Shown here piece by piece: positions 16,477 to 24,275 of a DNA stretch of 32,919 nucleotides. The DNA is from Gammaproteobacteria bacterium (GTDB taxonomy: Bacteria; Pseudomonadota; Gammaproteobacteria; QZLD01). Position 1 is the stretch's first letter, and each line of letters starts with the position of its first letter. A model generated the notes under the pieces. It saw only the letters and a list, made by a program, of their open reading frames with translations, was not told where the DNA came from and did not search any database. The stretch spans positions 1 to 32,919 of the forward strand of contig QZLE01000026.1 of NCBI GenBank assembly GCA_004796365.1, read 5' to 3'. Position numbers and translations under genes: made by a program.

Positions 16477-17065
16477 GACTTAGTCCTTAATATTTTTGTT
16501 GCCAAGGCTCCTGACCGATGGAATCGAGGCAAGTTTAACTGCATAACGGGTGGACGATATATAGTTTTAGGTTCGTCCTAAGTGTTGATTATCCAGCATT
16601 TTTTTGTCGGGCGCTAATGTTTTTATAAAAAAAATCGCATGCGGCACGAGTACCATGTTAGTAATATTCAGTAATTCTAATATTAATGTTCCGTAAAAAC
16701 AGATGGTTAGAAACAATGCGCAATGCTGTTTAAGCGCAGAAAAAATCACAAGCCAAAATTAAGTATATTAGAAAATACTGCAAAAGGTGCGCGATACATG
16801 GTGTCTAGTATGTTAAATATATGACAAATAACGCGTTTGTAACAAAAATGCAATGTGATTGCGACCTATTTTTGTGCACAGGTTTCCCTGACTTAGATAA
16901 AATTGTAGCGGGAAAAGGCGTGGGTTAATTGAGGTGTTTCTAACGATGCAAGTTGGCGTCAAAAAAGGGTTGATGAGCGGTATTTATTAATTAATAAAGC
17001 CAAATTATTTTTTGTTGTACTAAAATTATAATTTGGAGTGCCTCTAAAAATACAAAGGATGTTTG
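16477..17065. other. 589-bp divergent intergenic region
   Basis: Lies between the leftward AP2-like gene and the rightward sensor-kinase gene, so it must hold both promoters. Seen: GGACGA/TCGTCC arms about 16551-16580 in the AP2-like leader, an AGTAT-N8-ATACT repeat near 16762, a 16-bp palindrome at 16983-16998, and a TATAAT near 17024-17031 with no strong -35. No coding frame is credible. Confidence 0.4.
16983..16998. repeat. 16-bp perfect AT palindrome upstream of the kinase
   Basis: TTTATTAATTAATAAA, about 68 bp before the kinase ATG. All A/T, so chance is possible, but a dimeric regulator site is conceivable. Confidence 0.4.
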
Positions 17066-19876
17066 ATGGTTGGGATTTACAGAAAATTTTCGTCTAAGTG
17101 GGTGCTACTGTTTGGTCTGTCGTTATTTTTAATTATCTTTAGTATTTCAGGAAATATTGGGGCTGCTCCTGACGAGCGCGTTGTGAGACTCAATGAGGAC
17201 ACAGATGTAATAGAGTTGGGTAAGCATTCTTATTTTTATCTGGATGAAACTGGAGAATTAACCTATGAAGATGTCTCCAAGCCAGAGTTTAATCAAAATT
17301 TTAAGCCGGTAAACACAGAGTCACTCAATCTTGGATTTGGTGATATGTCGGTCTGGGTTAAGTTTTCCATCTTTTGGGAACCCAAAAACGTTAGCGAGAT
17401 TGATGAAAGGCATTGGCTTATAGAGCAAAATACCCCATACATTGATTATGTAGAGTTTTATGATGTTGTTCCAAATGGAGAGTTAAATATACATAAGTCG
17501 GGAGACAAAGTTGAGTTTGGTGCTAGAGAATATGATTACCCGCTTGACCTGTTTTCAACTTCCACCCTGCCGTATATCCAAAAGACGCTATACATGCGCT
17601 TTGAAACCAAGGGGGCTATGAGATTTCAGCTTCGGCTGCGTTCTTTGAACAATATCGTAAGCTCTTTGTCCCATCATCAGCTAGTTATGGGGGTGGTTTT
17701 GGGGGTTATGCTGGTTATGGCTGTTTATAATTTTTCGCTTTCTGCAATTTTGAAAGACAGCCTTTATCTACACTTTTCGTTATATATCTTTGCGTTACTG
17801 CTATTTAGATCGGTTGATGAGGGGTACTTCCATCAATACATACTTACCTCAAGCGGAATATTTTTGAACAGGTCGGCGTCGTTTTTTGCCTGTATTGCCA
17901 TGATATTTTTCATAAAATTCTTTACTAAATTTATTTTGCAGGAAAAAGATTATTCATGGCTGAAGGTTGTCTCAAACCTAATGATGTTTGTTGTACTTTT
18001 GGTTACAGCGATGCTATTTATATTACATGATGCCTACTATGTAGGCTCAATTGCCGGCATGCTCGGATTATTTTTAGTGATCGCTTCAATATTGTTATCA
18101 GGGTATTTTTGGTATGCAGGAATTAAGGCAGCAAAATATTTTCTTTTGGGGAATGTCTTATTACTGTTATGCGTTGCGTTCATCGTGTTGCTAGATAATG
18201 CCTTAATTCATAGATATGAGACAATCGCCTATGCTCAGTACATAGGAATAATAGGTCAGATACTGTTGCTTTCATATGCACTGGGGCAGAAAATTGCAGA
18301 CGAGCGGCGCATAAGACAGATCGCACAGCAAAGATCGGTAGAATACCTAAGACAATATGAGGCTATCTATAATAACGTAGCCGATGGCTTATTTCGCTAT
18401 AATGCGGATCTTATTATTGAGAGTGTAAATCCTGCTTTGCTGGAGTGTTTTGAATGTGAATCGCTTCAGGAGTTCAGAGAATATTTTCGTGATATTGAAA
18501 ACGATGTGTTTGTCAGTAGGAAAGATTATGCGTCCTTTATGAGCAAACTTGACAAGCTTGTTCTGAATGGAGCCTCAATGACGTTTGAGGTTCATCATAA
18601 AAAGAAAAATAGTGGAACTGGGTGGGGCTTATGCACGGTAAAATTAATCTACGATGAGCATGCAAAAGGGAGATATTATGAAGGTTCTTTCCTGGACATA
18701 ACGGATAAAAAAGAAAAAGAAGCTGCAGAGGTTGGAATGGCAAAAGCTGAGGCAATAGCTGATGCCAAGGGCCGGTTCTTAGCAATTATGAGCCATGAGA
18801 TACGTACCCCAATGAATGCCATCATAGGGTTTACCGATATTGCATTAAGCCGGGGGGAAATGCAGGATAAAACCAGGGACTATTTTCAAAGAATTCGTCA
18901 TTCATCCGATATCTTGCTAGGTATCATCAATGATATTCTGGATTTTTCCAAGATTGAAGCAGGTATGCTGGAGCTGGAAAGGTCTAAGTTTTTACTTAAA
19001 GACTTGTTAAAGAAAGTTCACGATATGTTTGCTGAAGAAGCCAGGGAAAAGAAACTTGGATTTGATATAGACGTAGATCCAGGCATTCCGGCTATCATTA
19101 TCGGAGATCAATTGCGGCTTAGCCAGATAATAATAAATCTTATTTCTAATGCAATTAAATTTACTGAGGAAGGCGATATAACCTTAAAACTTATAGCTCA
19201 GGAAAGGCGTGATAGTTCAATGCTGGTAAGGTTTGAGGTTGTTGATACAGGTATTGGCATAAATCATCATGATGAGGAATACCTTTTTGAAGCATTTACT
19301 CAGGCGGATGAGTCAACTACTAGAGAGTTTGGAGGGTCTGGTTTAGGTCTTAGTATCTGTAAAAAGCTGGTTGATCTTCATGGCGGTTCTATTGGTTGTA
19401 AAAGCATGCCTGGCAATGGTTCACTTTTCTGGTTTGAGATCGATATTGAATCACCGGAATTACAGGATAGTCAGGTTGAGCCATTCCCCGAGATTTTGGA
19501 AGGTTTGCCAAGGATTGATGGAAAACGAGTTTTGGTTGTTGAAGACAATAAGATTAATCAGGTGATAGCTTCGGAACTTCTTTCTGATATTGGAGCTGAG
19601 GCGGTAATACGTGATGATGGTTTTGGTGCCCTGGAATTTTTGGGTCAAGAAACGGTAGACCTGGTGTTAATGGACCTGCTCATGCCAAAAATAAGTGGAA
19701 AAGAAACACTCGGGAAAATTAAAGAGGCTGGATATAGTATTCCGGTTGTGGCATTAACGGCTGATGCTTTGAGTTTCGAACCTGATGAAATAAAATCAAG
19801 TGGTTTTGACGGTTTTATTACTAAGCCGATAGATATTGAAGAATTTGCAGTTAAGTTGTCAGCACTGCTTAATTAA
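17066..19876 (+). CDS. Hybrid sensor histidine kinase (7TMR-DISM, PAS, HisKA, HATPase, REC)
   Basis: 936-aa inner-membrane signalling protein. Order: signal sequence (about 10-34); periplasmic 7TMR-DISMED2-like beta domain (about 40-195); seven-helix 7TM-DISM region (about 206-408); short coiled linker; PAS-like domain (about 430-550); HisKA with phospho-accepting His577 in SHEIRTPMNAIIGF; HATPase with N box NLISNAIKF, G1 DTGIGI, F box FEAFTQAD and G2 GGSGLGLSI; and a C-terminal receiver with acidic VVEDN, Asp870 in LMDLLMP, Thr in ALTAD and Lys in TKP. ATG 17066 has AGGA six bases upstream. No separate response regulator or HPt is adjacent; output probably needs an HPt partner elsewhere. DISM domains are thought to bind carbohydrates or other small ligands; the ligand here is unknown. 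Confidence 0.93.
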   Translation: MVGIYRKFSSKWVLLFGLSLFLIIFSISGNIGAAPDERVVRLNEDTDVIELGKHSYFYLDETGELTYEDVSKPEFNQNFKPVNTESLNLGFGDMSVWVKFSIFWEPKNVSEIDERHWLIEQNTPYIDYVEFYDVVPNGELNIHKSGDKVEFGAREYDYPLDLFSTSTLPYIQKTLYMRFETKGAMRFQLRLRSLNNIVSSLSHHQLVMGVVLGVMLVMAVYNFSLSAILKDSLYLHFSLYIFALLLFRSVDEGYFHQYILTSSGIFLNRSASFFACIAMIFFIKFFTKFILQEKDYSWLKVVSNLMMFVVLLVTAMLFILHDAYYVGSIAGMLGLFLVIASILLSGYFWYAGIKAAKYFLLGNVLLLLCVAFIVLLDNALIHRYETIAYAQYIGIIGQILLLSYALGQKIADERRIRQIAQQRSVEYLRQYEAIYNNVADGLFRYNADLIIESVNPALLECFECESLQEFREYFRDIENDVFVSRKDYASFMSKLDKLVLNGASMTFEVHHKKKNSGTGWGLCTVKLIYDEHAKGRYYEGSFLDITDKKEKEAAEVGMAKAEAIADAKGRFLAIMSHEIRTPMNAIIGFTDIALSRGEMQDKTRDYFQRIRHSSDILLGIINDILDFSKIEAGMLELERSKFLLKDLLKKVHDMFAEEAREKKLGFDIDVDPGIPAIIIGDQLRLSQIIINLISNAIKFTEEGDITLKLIAQERRDSSMLVRFEVVDTGIGINHHDEEYLFEAFTQADESTTREFGGSGLGLSICKKLVDLHGGSIGCKSMPGNGSLFWFEIDIESPELQDSQVEPFPEILEGLPRIDGKRVLVVEDNKINQVIASELLSDIGAEAVIRDDGFGALEFLGQETVDLVLMDLLMPKISGKETLGKIKEAGYSIPVVALTADALSFEPDEIKSSGFDGFITKPIDIEEFAVKLSALLN

Positions 19877-19936
19877 CAGCTGAGTTAGTTGGTGAATGAG
19901 TTCCGGAAAAAGCAAAAAGTAAAGACCCTTTAACTA

Positions 19937-20377
19937 TTACAGTGGCATAGTGAAGTTTTGCGATTTTCTTTGCCAAAGCTCAATACAGTAATGAATGTTT
20001 TCATAAATATCCGGGGTTTCTGCGGCTGCGGCCAGGGCGTGCTCGATAGAATCAAGGCATTTTGCAAAAATTTCCTCAGTTGAGTCGCATATAGATGCTT
20101 GTGTGGCATAAAGCATTGATTTAATTGTCGAAAGATGGCGCTTTTCCGTATCCGAGTGTTTGTCTAATTCTACAAGAATGTTTTGTAGGTAGTCTTCGGT
20201 AGATTTGCAGGAAGTCTTGTCCGTTGCAGTGATGCCAATCATGCAAAAATAGAGTCCCTTATACCCGAAGTCGCTTTCATAGATTATGGTTAGTTTTCTG
20301 GCTATTTCTGCAGTCATGCGCACAATATCACCAGGATCTTTGCCTGTAAACAGGTCATTAATGTCGTCTTTATCCAT
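19937..20377 (-). CDS. Conserved-looking hypothetical protein
   Basis: Not recognised. 146 aa, mostly helical, soluble, with four cysteines or more (CMIG, SCKS, ICDS, KCLD, YCIE) and no transmembrane segment. The frame extends to 20455, but AAGGA eight bases before the ATG at 20377 makes that the better start; the extra N-terminal part would also run through two palindromes. It lies downstream of, and on the same strand as, the ECF sigma and anti-sigma genes, but 293 bp away with its own inverted-repeat leader, so it is likely a separate unit. Convergent with the sensor kinase. It could be a target of the ECF factor; this is only a guess from position. Confidence 0.65.
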   Translation of the reverse strand: MDKDDINDLFTGKDPGDIVRMTAEIARKLTIIYESDFGYKGLYFCMIGITATDKTSCKSTEDYLQNILVELDKHSDTEKRHLSTIKSMLYATQASICDSTEEIFAKCLDSIEHALAAAAETPDIYENIHYCIELWQRKSQNFTMPL

Positions 20378-20395
20378 TGCTAAATTCCTTATTCC

Positions 20396-20413
20396 ATTAG
20401 ATCCCCATCTAAT
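20396..20413. repeat. ATTAGAT-CCCC-ATCTAAT inverted repeat in the leader
   Basis: Perfect 7-bp arms around four C (read GGGG on the coding strand), 18 bases before the ATG of the unknown gene and just upstream of its ribosome site. Shares ATTAGA-N6-TCTAAT with 4375-4392. May be an operator or a leader RNA hairpin. Confidence 0.55.
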
Positions 20414-20440
20414 TGCAGGCAGATCGGTATTGTTGATTTG

Positions 20441-20456
20441 ATTGTTATCTAACAAT
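20441..20456. repeat. ATTGTTA-TC-TAACAAT palindrome
   Basis: Perfect 7-bp arms, 2-base centre, about 64 bp upstream of the unknown gene's ATG; a plausible operator near its promoter. Confidence 0.45.
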
Positions 20457-20670
20457 GTGGTTCTGCCTGAATCTTTTTGTATTATGCGATTAAAATACAG
20501 AAAAATATATAGGTAATGTAATAAATATCACAATAATTGTGTTGACTGGAGGTTTACTGTAAACAGTGCGATTGGAATTGAAGGGTCTACTTTTTGGTGG
20601 CTGTTAAATAGTATGGTTATGTTGTGAAAAGGCAAATACAAATAGATGAATAGGGTGTTTTGGTGTCGGT

Positions 20671-21102
20671 TCAGGACTGTTCAATGCTGTCCAGAAACTG
20701 ATAAATCTCATATTCCTCATTATCGTAGTTATCAATTGATGATTCGTAATGGTCGAAAATAGGATCATAGCTATCAATATAAGCAGTATACTCATGCTCG
20801 CTCATCACATAATTATTATCGAAAGGGCCGTTATCGTTAATGCTGTTTCCAATATCAGTAGATAAAAATACCGCAAACATTAGAGCAATTGATGCTAAGC
20901 CAGCTGCTGCAAAAGCCGGTAATCTCAAGCGCAAGTGGTTGTTATTAGCGTTTTGTTTCAGAGAGCTGTTGCAGGTATTAAGAGCATAGTAGCGAGCCTG
21001 GGTCAGCTTGGATGCAGTAGCTCCATCGATGTTGTTCTCACAGTCTTCAAGCTGATTTTTGATGTTGGCAATAAACTGTTTATTATCTGAATCGTTGTTC
21101 AT
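20671..21102 (-). CDS. Probable membrane anti-sigma factor (DUF3619-like)
   Basis: 143 aa, encoded 15 bp after the ECF sigma gene on the same strand. The N-terminal 55 residues are predicted helical and cytoplasmic (FIANIKNQLEDC, then LTQARYYALN), a layout like DUF3619 proteins that pair with sigma factors in proteobacteria. One transmembrane helix lies at about residues 60-82 (FAAAGLASIALMFAVFL). The C-terminal 55 residues are very acidic and tyrosine-rich (EYTAYIDSYDPIFDHYES and similar) and would be periplasmic. No zinc-binding HxxxCxxC anti-sigma motif is present. ATG 21102 is preferred to GTG 21114, which overlaps the likely ribosome site. The anti-sigma role is inferred from neighbour and topology. 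Confidence 0.65.
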   Translation of the reverse strand: MNNDSDNKQFIANIKNQLEDCENNIDGATASKLTQARYYALNTCNSSLKQNANNNHLRLRLPAFAAAGLASIALMFAVFLSTDIGNSINDNGPFDNNYVMSEHEYTAYIDSYDPIFDHYESSIDNYDNEEYEIYQFLDSIEQS

Positions 21103-21117
21103 GATATATCTCACTAA

Positions 21118-21780
21118 TTAATTATTCTTACCAAAAGAATCTTCTTCATAAGAGTTCTCATCCAGTGAAAGCCTAAGGCTGGCAATTGCTCTCGATAAAT
21201 GGGTCTTTACACTACCTTCAGAACAAGACATAGCTTGCGCGCTTTGCTTTACATCAAGCCCTTCCCAGATCCTCAAGGTAAATGCCTGTCTTTGTCTTTC
21301 GGGAAGGTTGGAGACCGCATCTTCAACTGCTGATAATGTTTCACGGTTAATTGCGTTTTTTTCAATATCCTGAGATTTGTCGGTAGCTAATAGCACCAAG
21401 TCATGCTCATTGTCGGAGTCGTTTTTATTAAAGATCGCAAAGATTTTATTCTTAATAAAATGACTTCTATTCCAGTCCTTAATTGTATTGTAAAGAATGC
21501 GATAAAACAGTGGTGTAAGTTCAGATTCAGGCTTTGAACCATAGGATCTGGCTAGCTTGATCATGCTGTCCTGAACAATATCCAGCGCTTCATCTCTATC
21601 TTTTGTATAAGACAGAGCGATACGAAAGGCCCTTTTATCAGTCTTTTGCAGAAAAATATTCAGTTTGTCTTTATTAGCTGAATTAACCAGAGCTTTGCTC
21701 CCCAGGGTCGATAAAATAACTATAGGATTATCATAAGATAATTCTAGTGCAAATAGGTTGCATGCTAACTCAGTGCTCAT
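21118..21780 (-). CDS. ECF-family RNA polymerase sigma factor
   Basis: 220 aa. Region 2 is recognisable in RAFRIALSYTKDRDEALDIVQDSMIKL with the WNRS end of region 2.4, and region 4 in NLPERQRQAFTLRIWEGLDVKQSAQAM followed by the SEGSVKTHLSRAI recognition helix. There is no region 1.1 or 3, so this is an extracytoplasmic-function type. The N-terminal 45 residues before region 2 are longer than usual. The frame is open to 21858, but ATG 21780 with AGGATAGGA just upstream is the likely start. It pairs with the membrane protein that follows and is divergent from tolQ. The regulon is unknown. Confidence 0.88.
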   Translation of the reverse strand: MSTELACNLFALELSYDNPIVILSTLGSKALVNSANKDKLNIFLQKTDKRAFRIALSYTKDRDEALDIVQDSMIKLARSYGSKPESELTPLFYRILYNTIKDWNRSHFIKNKIFAIFNKNDSDNEHDLVLLATDKSQDIEKNAINRETLSAVEDAVSNLPERQRQAFTLRIWEGLDVKQSAQAMSCSEGSVKTHLSRAIASLRLSLDENSYEEDSFGKNN

Positions 21781-21910
21781 AATCCTATCCTCAATGTATT
21801 TAATATAACGAATGAAATCAGTATTGGTTGACATAAGGAAGCAACTTTTTCGAACCATTTACTAATCTAAAAGTCATAGCAGTTAACCATGAAAACTAAA
21901 CCTGGTTTTT

Positions 21911-21941
21911 TTGCAATATAGAGGAAGAAATCTGGTATATT
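21911..21941 (+). promoter_or_regulatory. Possible tolQ promoter with extended -10
   Basis: TTGCAA (21911-21916) and TATATT (21936-21941) are 19 bases apart, which is long, but TG one base before the -10 makes an extended -10 element. It lies about 80 bp before tolQ. Confidence 0.45.
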
Positions 21942-22019
21942 ATGTTCAGTCTTTGCTGCCACACTATTATGGTTATGGTATAGACAAAACAGATGTAAAA
22001 GGACAATGGAGAGAATGGA

Positions 22020-22715
22020 ATGAATGAGGTCCCGTCGTTTATCGACATAATCAGTGAGGCAGGGATTGTAGTAAAGTTTGTGATGCTGTCACTGGTGTTG
22101 GCATCAATTGTTTCCTGGGCGATGATCTTTCGTAAAATCAAACAGCTGCAACTGGCGGTTAAATCTGCAAATGGATTTGAGCAAAGGTTTTGGTCTGGTG
22201 GAGACCTAAGTGAAATGTACGGCTCCATCAGTCGTAATCAGGAAGAGGCCGGAGGTATGGAACGCATATTTATGGCCGGATTTAAAGAATTTTCACGCCT
22301 GCGCCGATCCTCTTCCGCATCGACAGATCCAGAGATGATAATCAGCGCTACCAATCGTGCCATGCAGGTTGAGCTGACCCGTGAAGTTGATGCACTGGAG
22401 CTTACCATCCCTTTTCTTGCCACCGTTGGTTCAACCAGCCCTTACGTTGGCTTATTTGGAACTGTATGGGGGATTATGAACTCCTTTATGGCACTTGGGG
22501 CACTGAAACAAGCAACTCTATCAACCGTTGCTCCGGGTATTGCCGAGGCTCTCATCGCAACTGCAATAGGTCTTTTTGCTGCCATTCCTGCGGTTATTGC
22601 CTACAACCGCTTTTCTACTAAGGTGGAAAGGATCGTTAACAGATACGATATCTTTGTTGAAGAGTTTCTTGGCATTATCCAGCGCCAGGCTCATGCCAAA
22701 CCATCAGATGCATGA
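22020..22715 (+). CDS. tolQ: Tol-Pal system proton-channel subunit TolQ
   Basis: Inner-membrane protein of the TolQ/ExbB/MotA family; with TolR it uses the proton gradient to drive TolA. 231 aa. Three transmembrane segments are visible: about 14-36, about 128-152 (FLATVGSTSPYVGLFGTVWGIM, containing the family's conserved Gly/Thr stretch) and about 168-195. First gene of the tol-pal cluster; the usual ybgC thioesterase gene is not upstream, the ECF sigma gene lying there instead on the other strand. A 44-bp gap separates it from tolR. Confidence 0.96.
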   Translation: MNEVPSFIDIISEAGIVVKFVMLSLVLASIVSWAMIFRKIKQLQLAVKSANGFEQRFWSGGDLSEMYGSISRNQEEAGGMERIFMAGFKEFSRLRRSSSASTDPEMIISATNRAMQVELTREVDALELTIPFLATVGSTSPYVGLFGTVWGIMNSFMALGALKQATLSTVAPGIAEALIATAIGLFAAIPAVIAYNRFSTKVERIVNRYDIFVEEFLGIIQRQAHAKPSDA

Positions 22716-22759
22716 TGCTGCTTAAAGATCAGGTTAATTGAACCAATGAGAAGACTGTA

Positions 22760-23188
22760 GTGAGAAGACATCAGAAAAAACGCAAACCGATGGCAGAGAT
22801 CAATGTAGTACCATATATTGATGTAATGCTGGTGCTGCTGGTGATCTTTATGATAACAGCCCCGATGTTACAGCAAGGAGTTGAGATAGATCTACCTGTG
22901 GCCAGCGCCAAACCAATTGAAGAAACTCAGACCGAGCCGTTAATCGTGGAAGTGGATGCAGGTGGGAATTACTTTTTAAGTATCAACCAACCGCCAAACG
23001 TCAATCTTTCCACCAAAGAATTAATGATAAAAACCGCAGCATATATGCGGCGCAATCCTGATGCTCAGGTATTAGTGCGTGGAGATAAAGATGTACCTTA
23101 TGGAAAGGTTGTATCTGCCATGGTAAAGCTTAAAGATGCTGGAGTTCCGAAGGTGGGGTTGATGACGCAGTCTGGAGAGGAGCAATAA
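22760..23188 (+). CDS. tolR: Tol-Pal system proton-channel subunit TolR
   Basis: 142 aa, ExbD/TolR family, one transmembrane helix at about 17-36. Asp21 in YIDVMLVLL is the conserved proton-path residue. The periplasmic domain (about 40-140) ends near GVPKVGLMTQ. It starts with GTG and its stop overlaps the tolA ATG (TAATG), so translation is coupled. Confidence 0.95.
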   Translation: MRRHQKKRKPMAEINVVPYIDVMLVLLVIFMITAPMLQQGVEIDLPVASAKPIEETQTEPLIVEVDAGGNYFLSINQPPNVNLSTKELMIKTAAYMRRNPDAQVLVRGDKDVPYGKVVSAMVKLKDAGVPKVGLMTQSGEEQ

Positions 23189-24240
23189 TGGATAGAAAGA
23201 TAACCATTATTGCGATTATAGCCTCTGTAGCGATGCATGCATTTATAGTCGGAATTCTCCTATTTGCCGAATACCACACAGATAAGCCTGAAAAAAAGGC
23301 ACAAAGGCCTATAGAGACAATACAGGCGGTAGCAATTGATGATGCAGAAGTTAGTGCCGAGATCGAAAAACAGCGTGCTCAGGAACAGGCCAAAAAGAAA
23401 GCGGAGCAGCAAAGGGTAGAGCGGCTCAAGCAGGAGGCCAAAAAGGCCAGGAAACAGCGAGAGAAGGAGCAAAAACGGCTGAAAGACCTTGAGAAAAAGC
23501 GCAAGGTACAGGAAAAGCAACGCCTGGAACGGGAAAAAGCTCGCAAAGAGAAACAAAGGCAAGAACAAAAGAAAGCAGAGCAAAAGCGTAAGCAAGAGCA
23601 GAAACAAAGGGCTGCCAAAGAGAAGGCAGAAAAGGCAAAGTTAGCGAAACTAAAGGCGGAGCAGAAAAAAGAGCAGCAAAGGCTGGCTAAACTTAAAGTA
23701 GAGCAGGAAAAGGAGAAAAAACGGATAGCTGCTGAAAAGAAGGCCGCTGAAGAGCGTAAGCGCAAAGAAAAGGAAGAACTGGAAAGAATAAAGAAGCAGC
23801 GCGAAGAAGAGGCTCGAAAAGCGCGCAAAGAAAAAGCGAAAAGAGAGCAGGAGCGCAGGGAACGTGAAGCCAAAGAGGCGATGGAGAAAGAGGCTGCAAG
23901 AATGCGCGCCGAAGAGGAAAAACGTGCTATACAGGCTCGCCAGAGAAGAATGCACAGTGCACTACTGGAGTATAAACCGATATTAATTCAGGCGATTTCC
24001 AGCAGTTGGAATCAGCAACCTTCGTTTCGCGGGTTGAAATGCACCATGGAAATCAAAGTAAATGTGATTGGTACGGTTAAGAGTGTTACCATAACCGAGA
24101 AAAGTGGCAATACAGCATTTGACAGATCAGTCGAAACGGCTGTATTTAAGGCAACACCACTGCCGTTGCCAAGGGACCCAGATCTTAGGGATGCAGTTAT
24201 AAAACAAGGGATAGAGATAATATTTGATCCGGAGAAATAA
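23188..24240 (+). CDS. tolA: Tol-Pal system bridging protein TolA
   Basis: 350-aa envelope-spanning protein. Residues 5-27 form the anchor with the S-x3-H motif (Ser13, His17) used to contact TolQ/TolR. Residues about 48-255 are an almost uninterrupted Lys/Glu/Gln/Arg/Ala helix, the domain II rod; it is richer in Lys and Arg than the Ala-rich E. coli version. The C-terminal domain (about 260-350) carries the TolA/TonB-type fold with a cysteine in LKCTME and FDRSVETAV, and would contact TolB/Pal. Overlaps tolR and tolB by one base each. Confidence 0.95.
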   Translation: MDRKITIIAIIASVAMHAFIVGILLFAEYHTDKPEKKAQRPIETIQAVAIDDAEVSAEIEKQRAQEQAKKKAEQQRVERLKQEAKKARKQREKEQKRLKDLEKKRKVQEKQRLEREKARKEKQRQEQKKAEQKRKQEQKQRAAKEKAEKAKLAKLKAEQKKEQQRLAKLKVEQEKEKKRIAAEKKAAEERKRKEKEELERIKKQREEEARKARKEKAKREQERREREAKEAMEKEAARMRAEEEKRAIQARQRRMHSALLEYKPILIQAISSSWNQQPSFRGLKCTMEIKVNVIGTVKSVTITEKSGNTAFDRSVETAVFKATPLPLPRDPDLRDAVIKQGIEIIFDPEK

Positions 24241-24275
24241 TGAATAATTGGACACGAATGAACCGTTGGACACGA
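24240..24275 (+). repeat. Tandem 18-bp duplication at the tolB start
   Basis: Units 24240-24257 and 24258-24275 match at 15 of 18 bases, giving MNNWTR and MNRWTR, each beginning with ATG. It looks like a slippage duplication of the first six codons. Confidence 0.75.

Noticed and set aside
20529-20590. Small palindromes CACAAT-A-ATTGTG and GTTTAC-T-GTAAAC as operators
   Set aside because: They are short and AT-rich, with no clear promoter next to them; too likely by chance.
23260-23955. Several long open frames on the strand opposite tolA
   Set aside because: They arise from the repetitive Lys/Glu/Gln codons of the TolA rod; their products are Phe/Leu/Ser-rich and lack any ribosome site or family signal.
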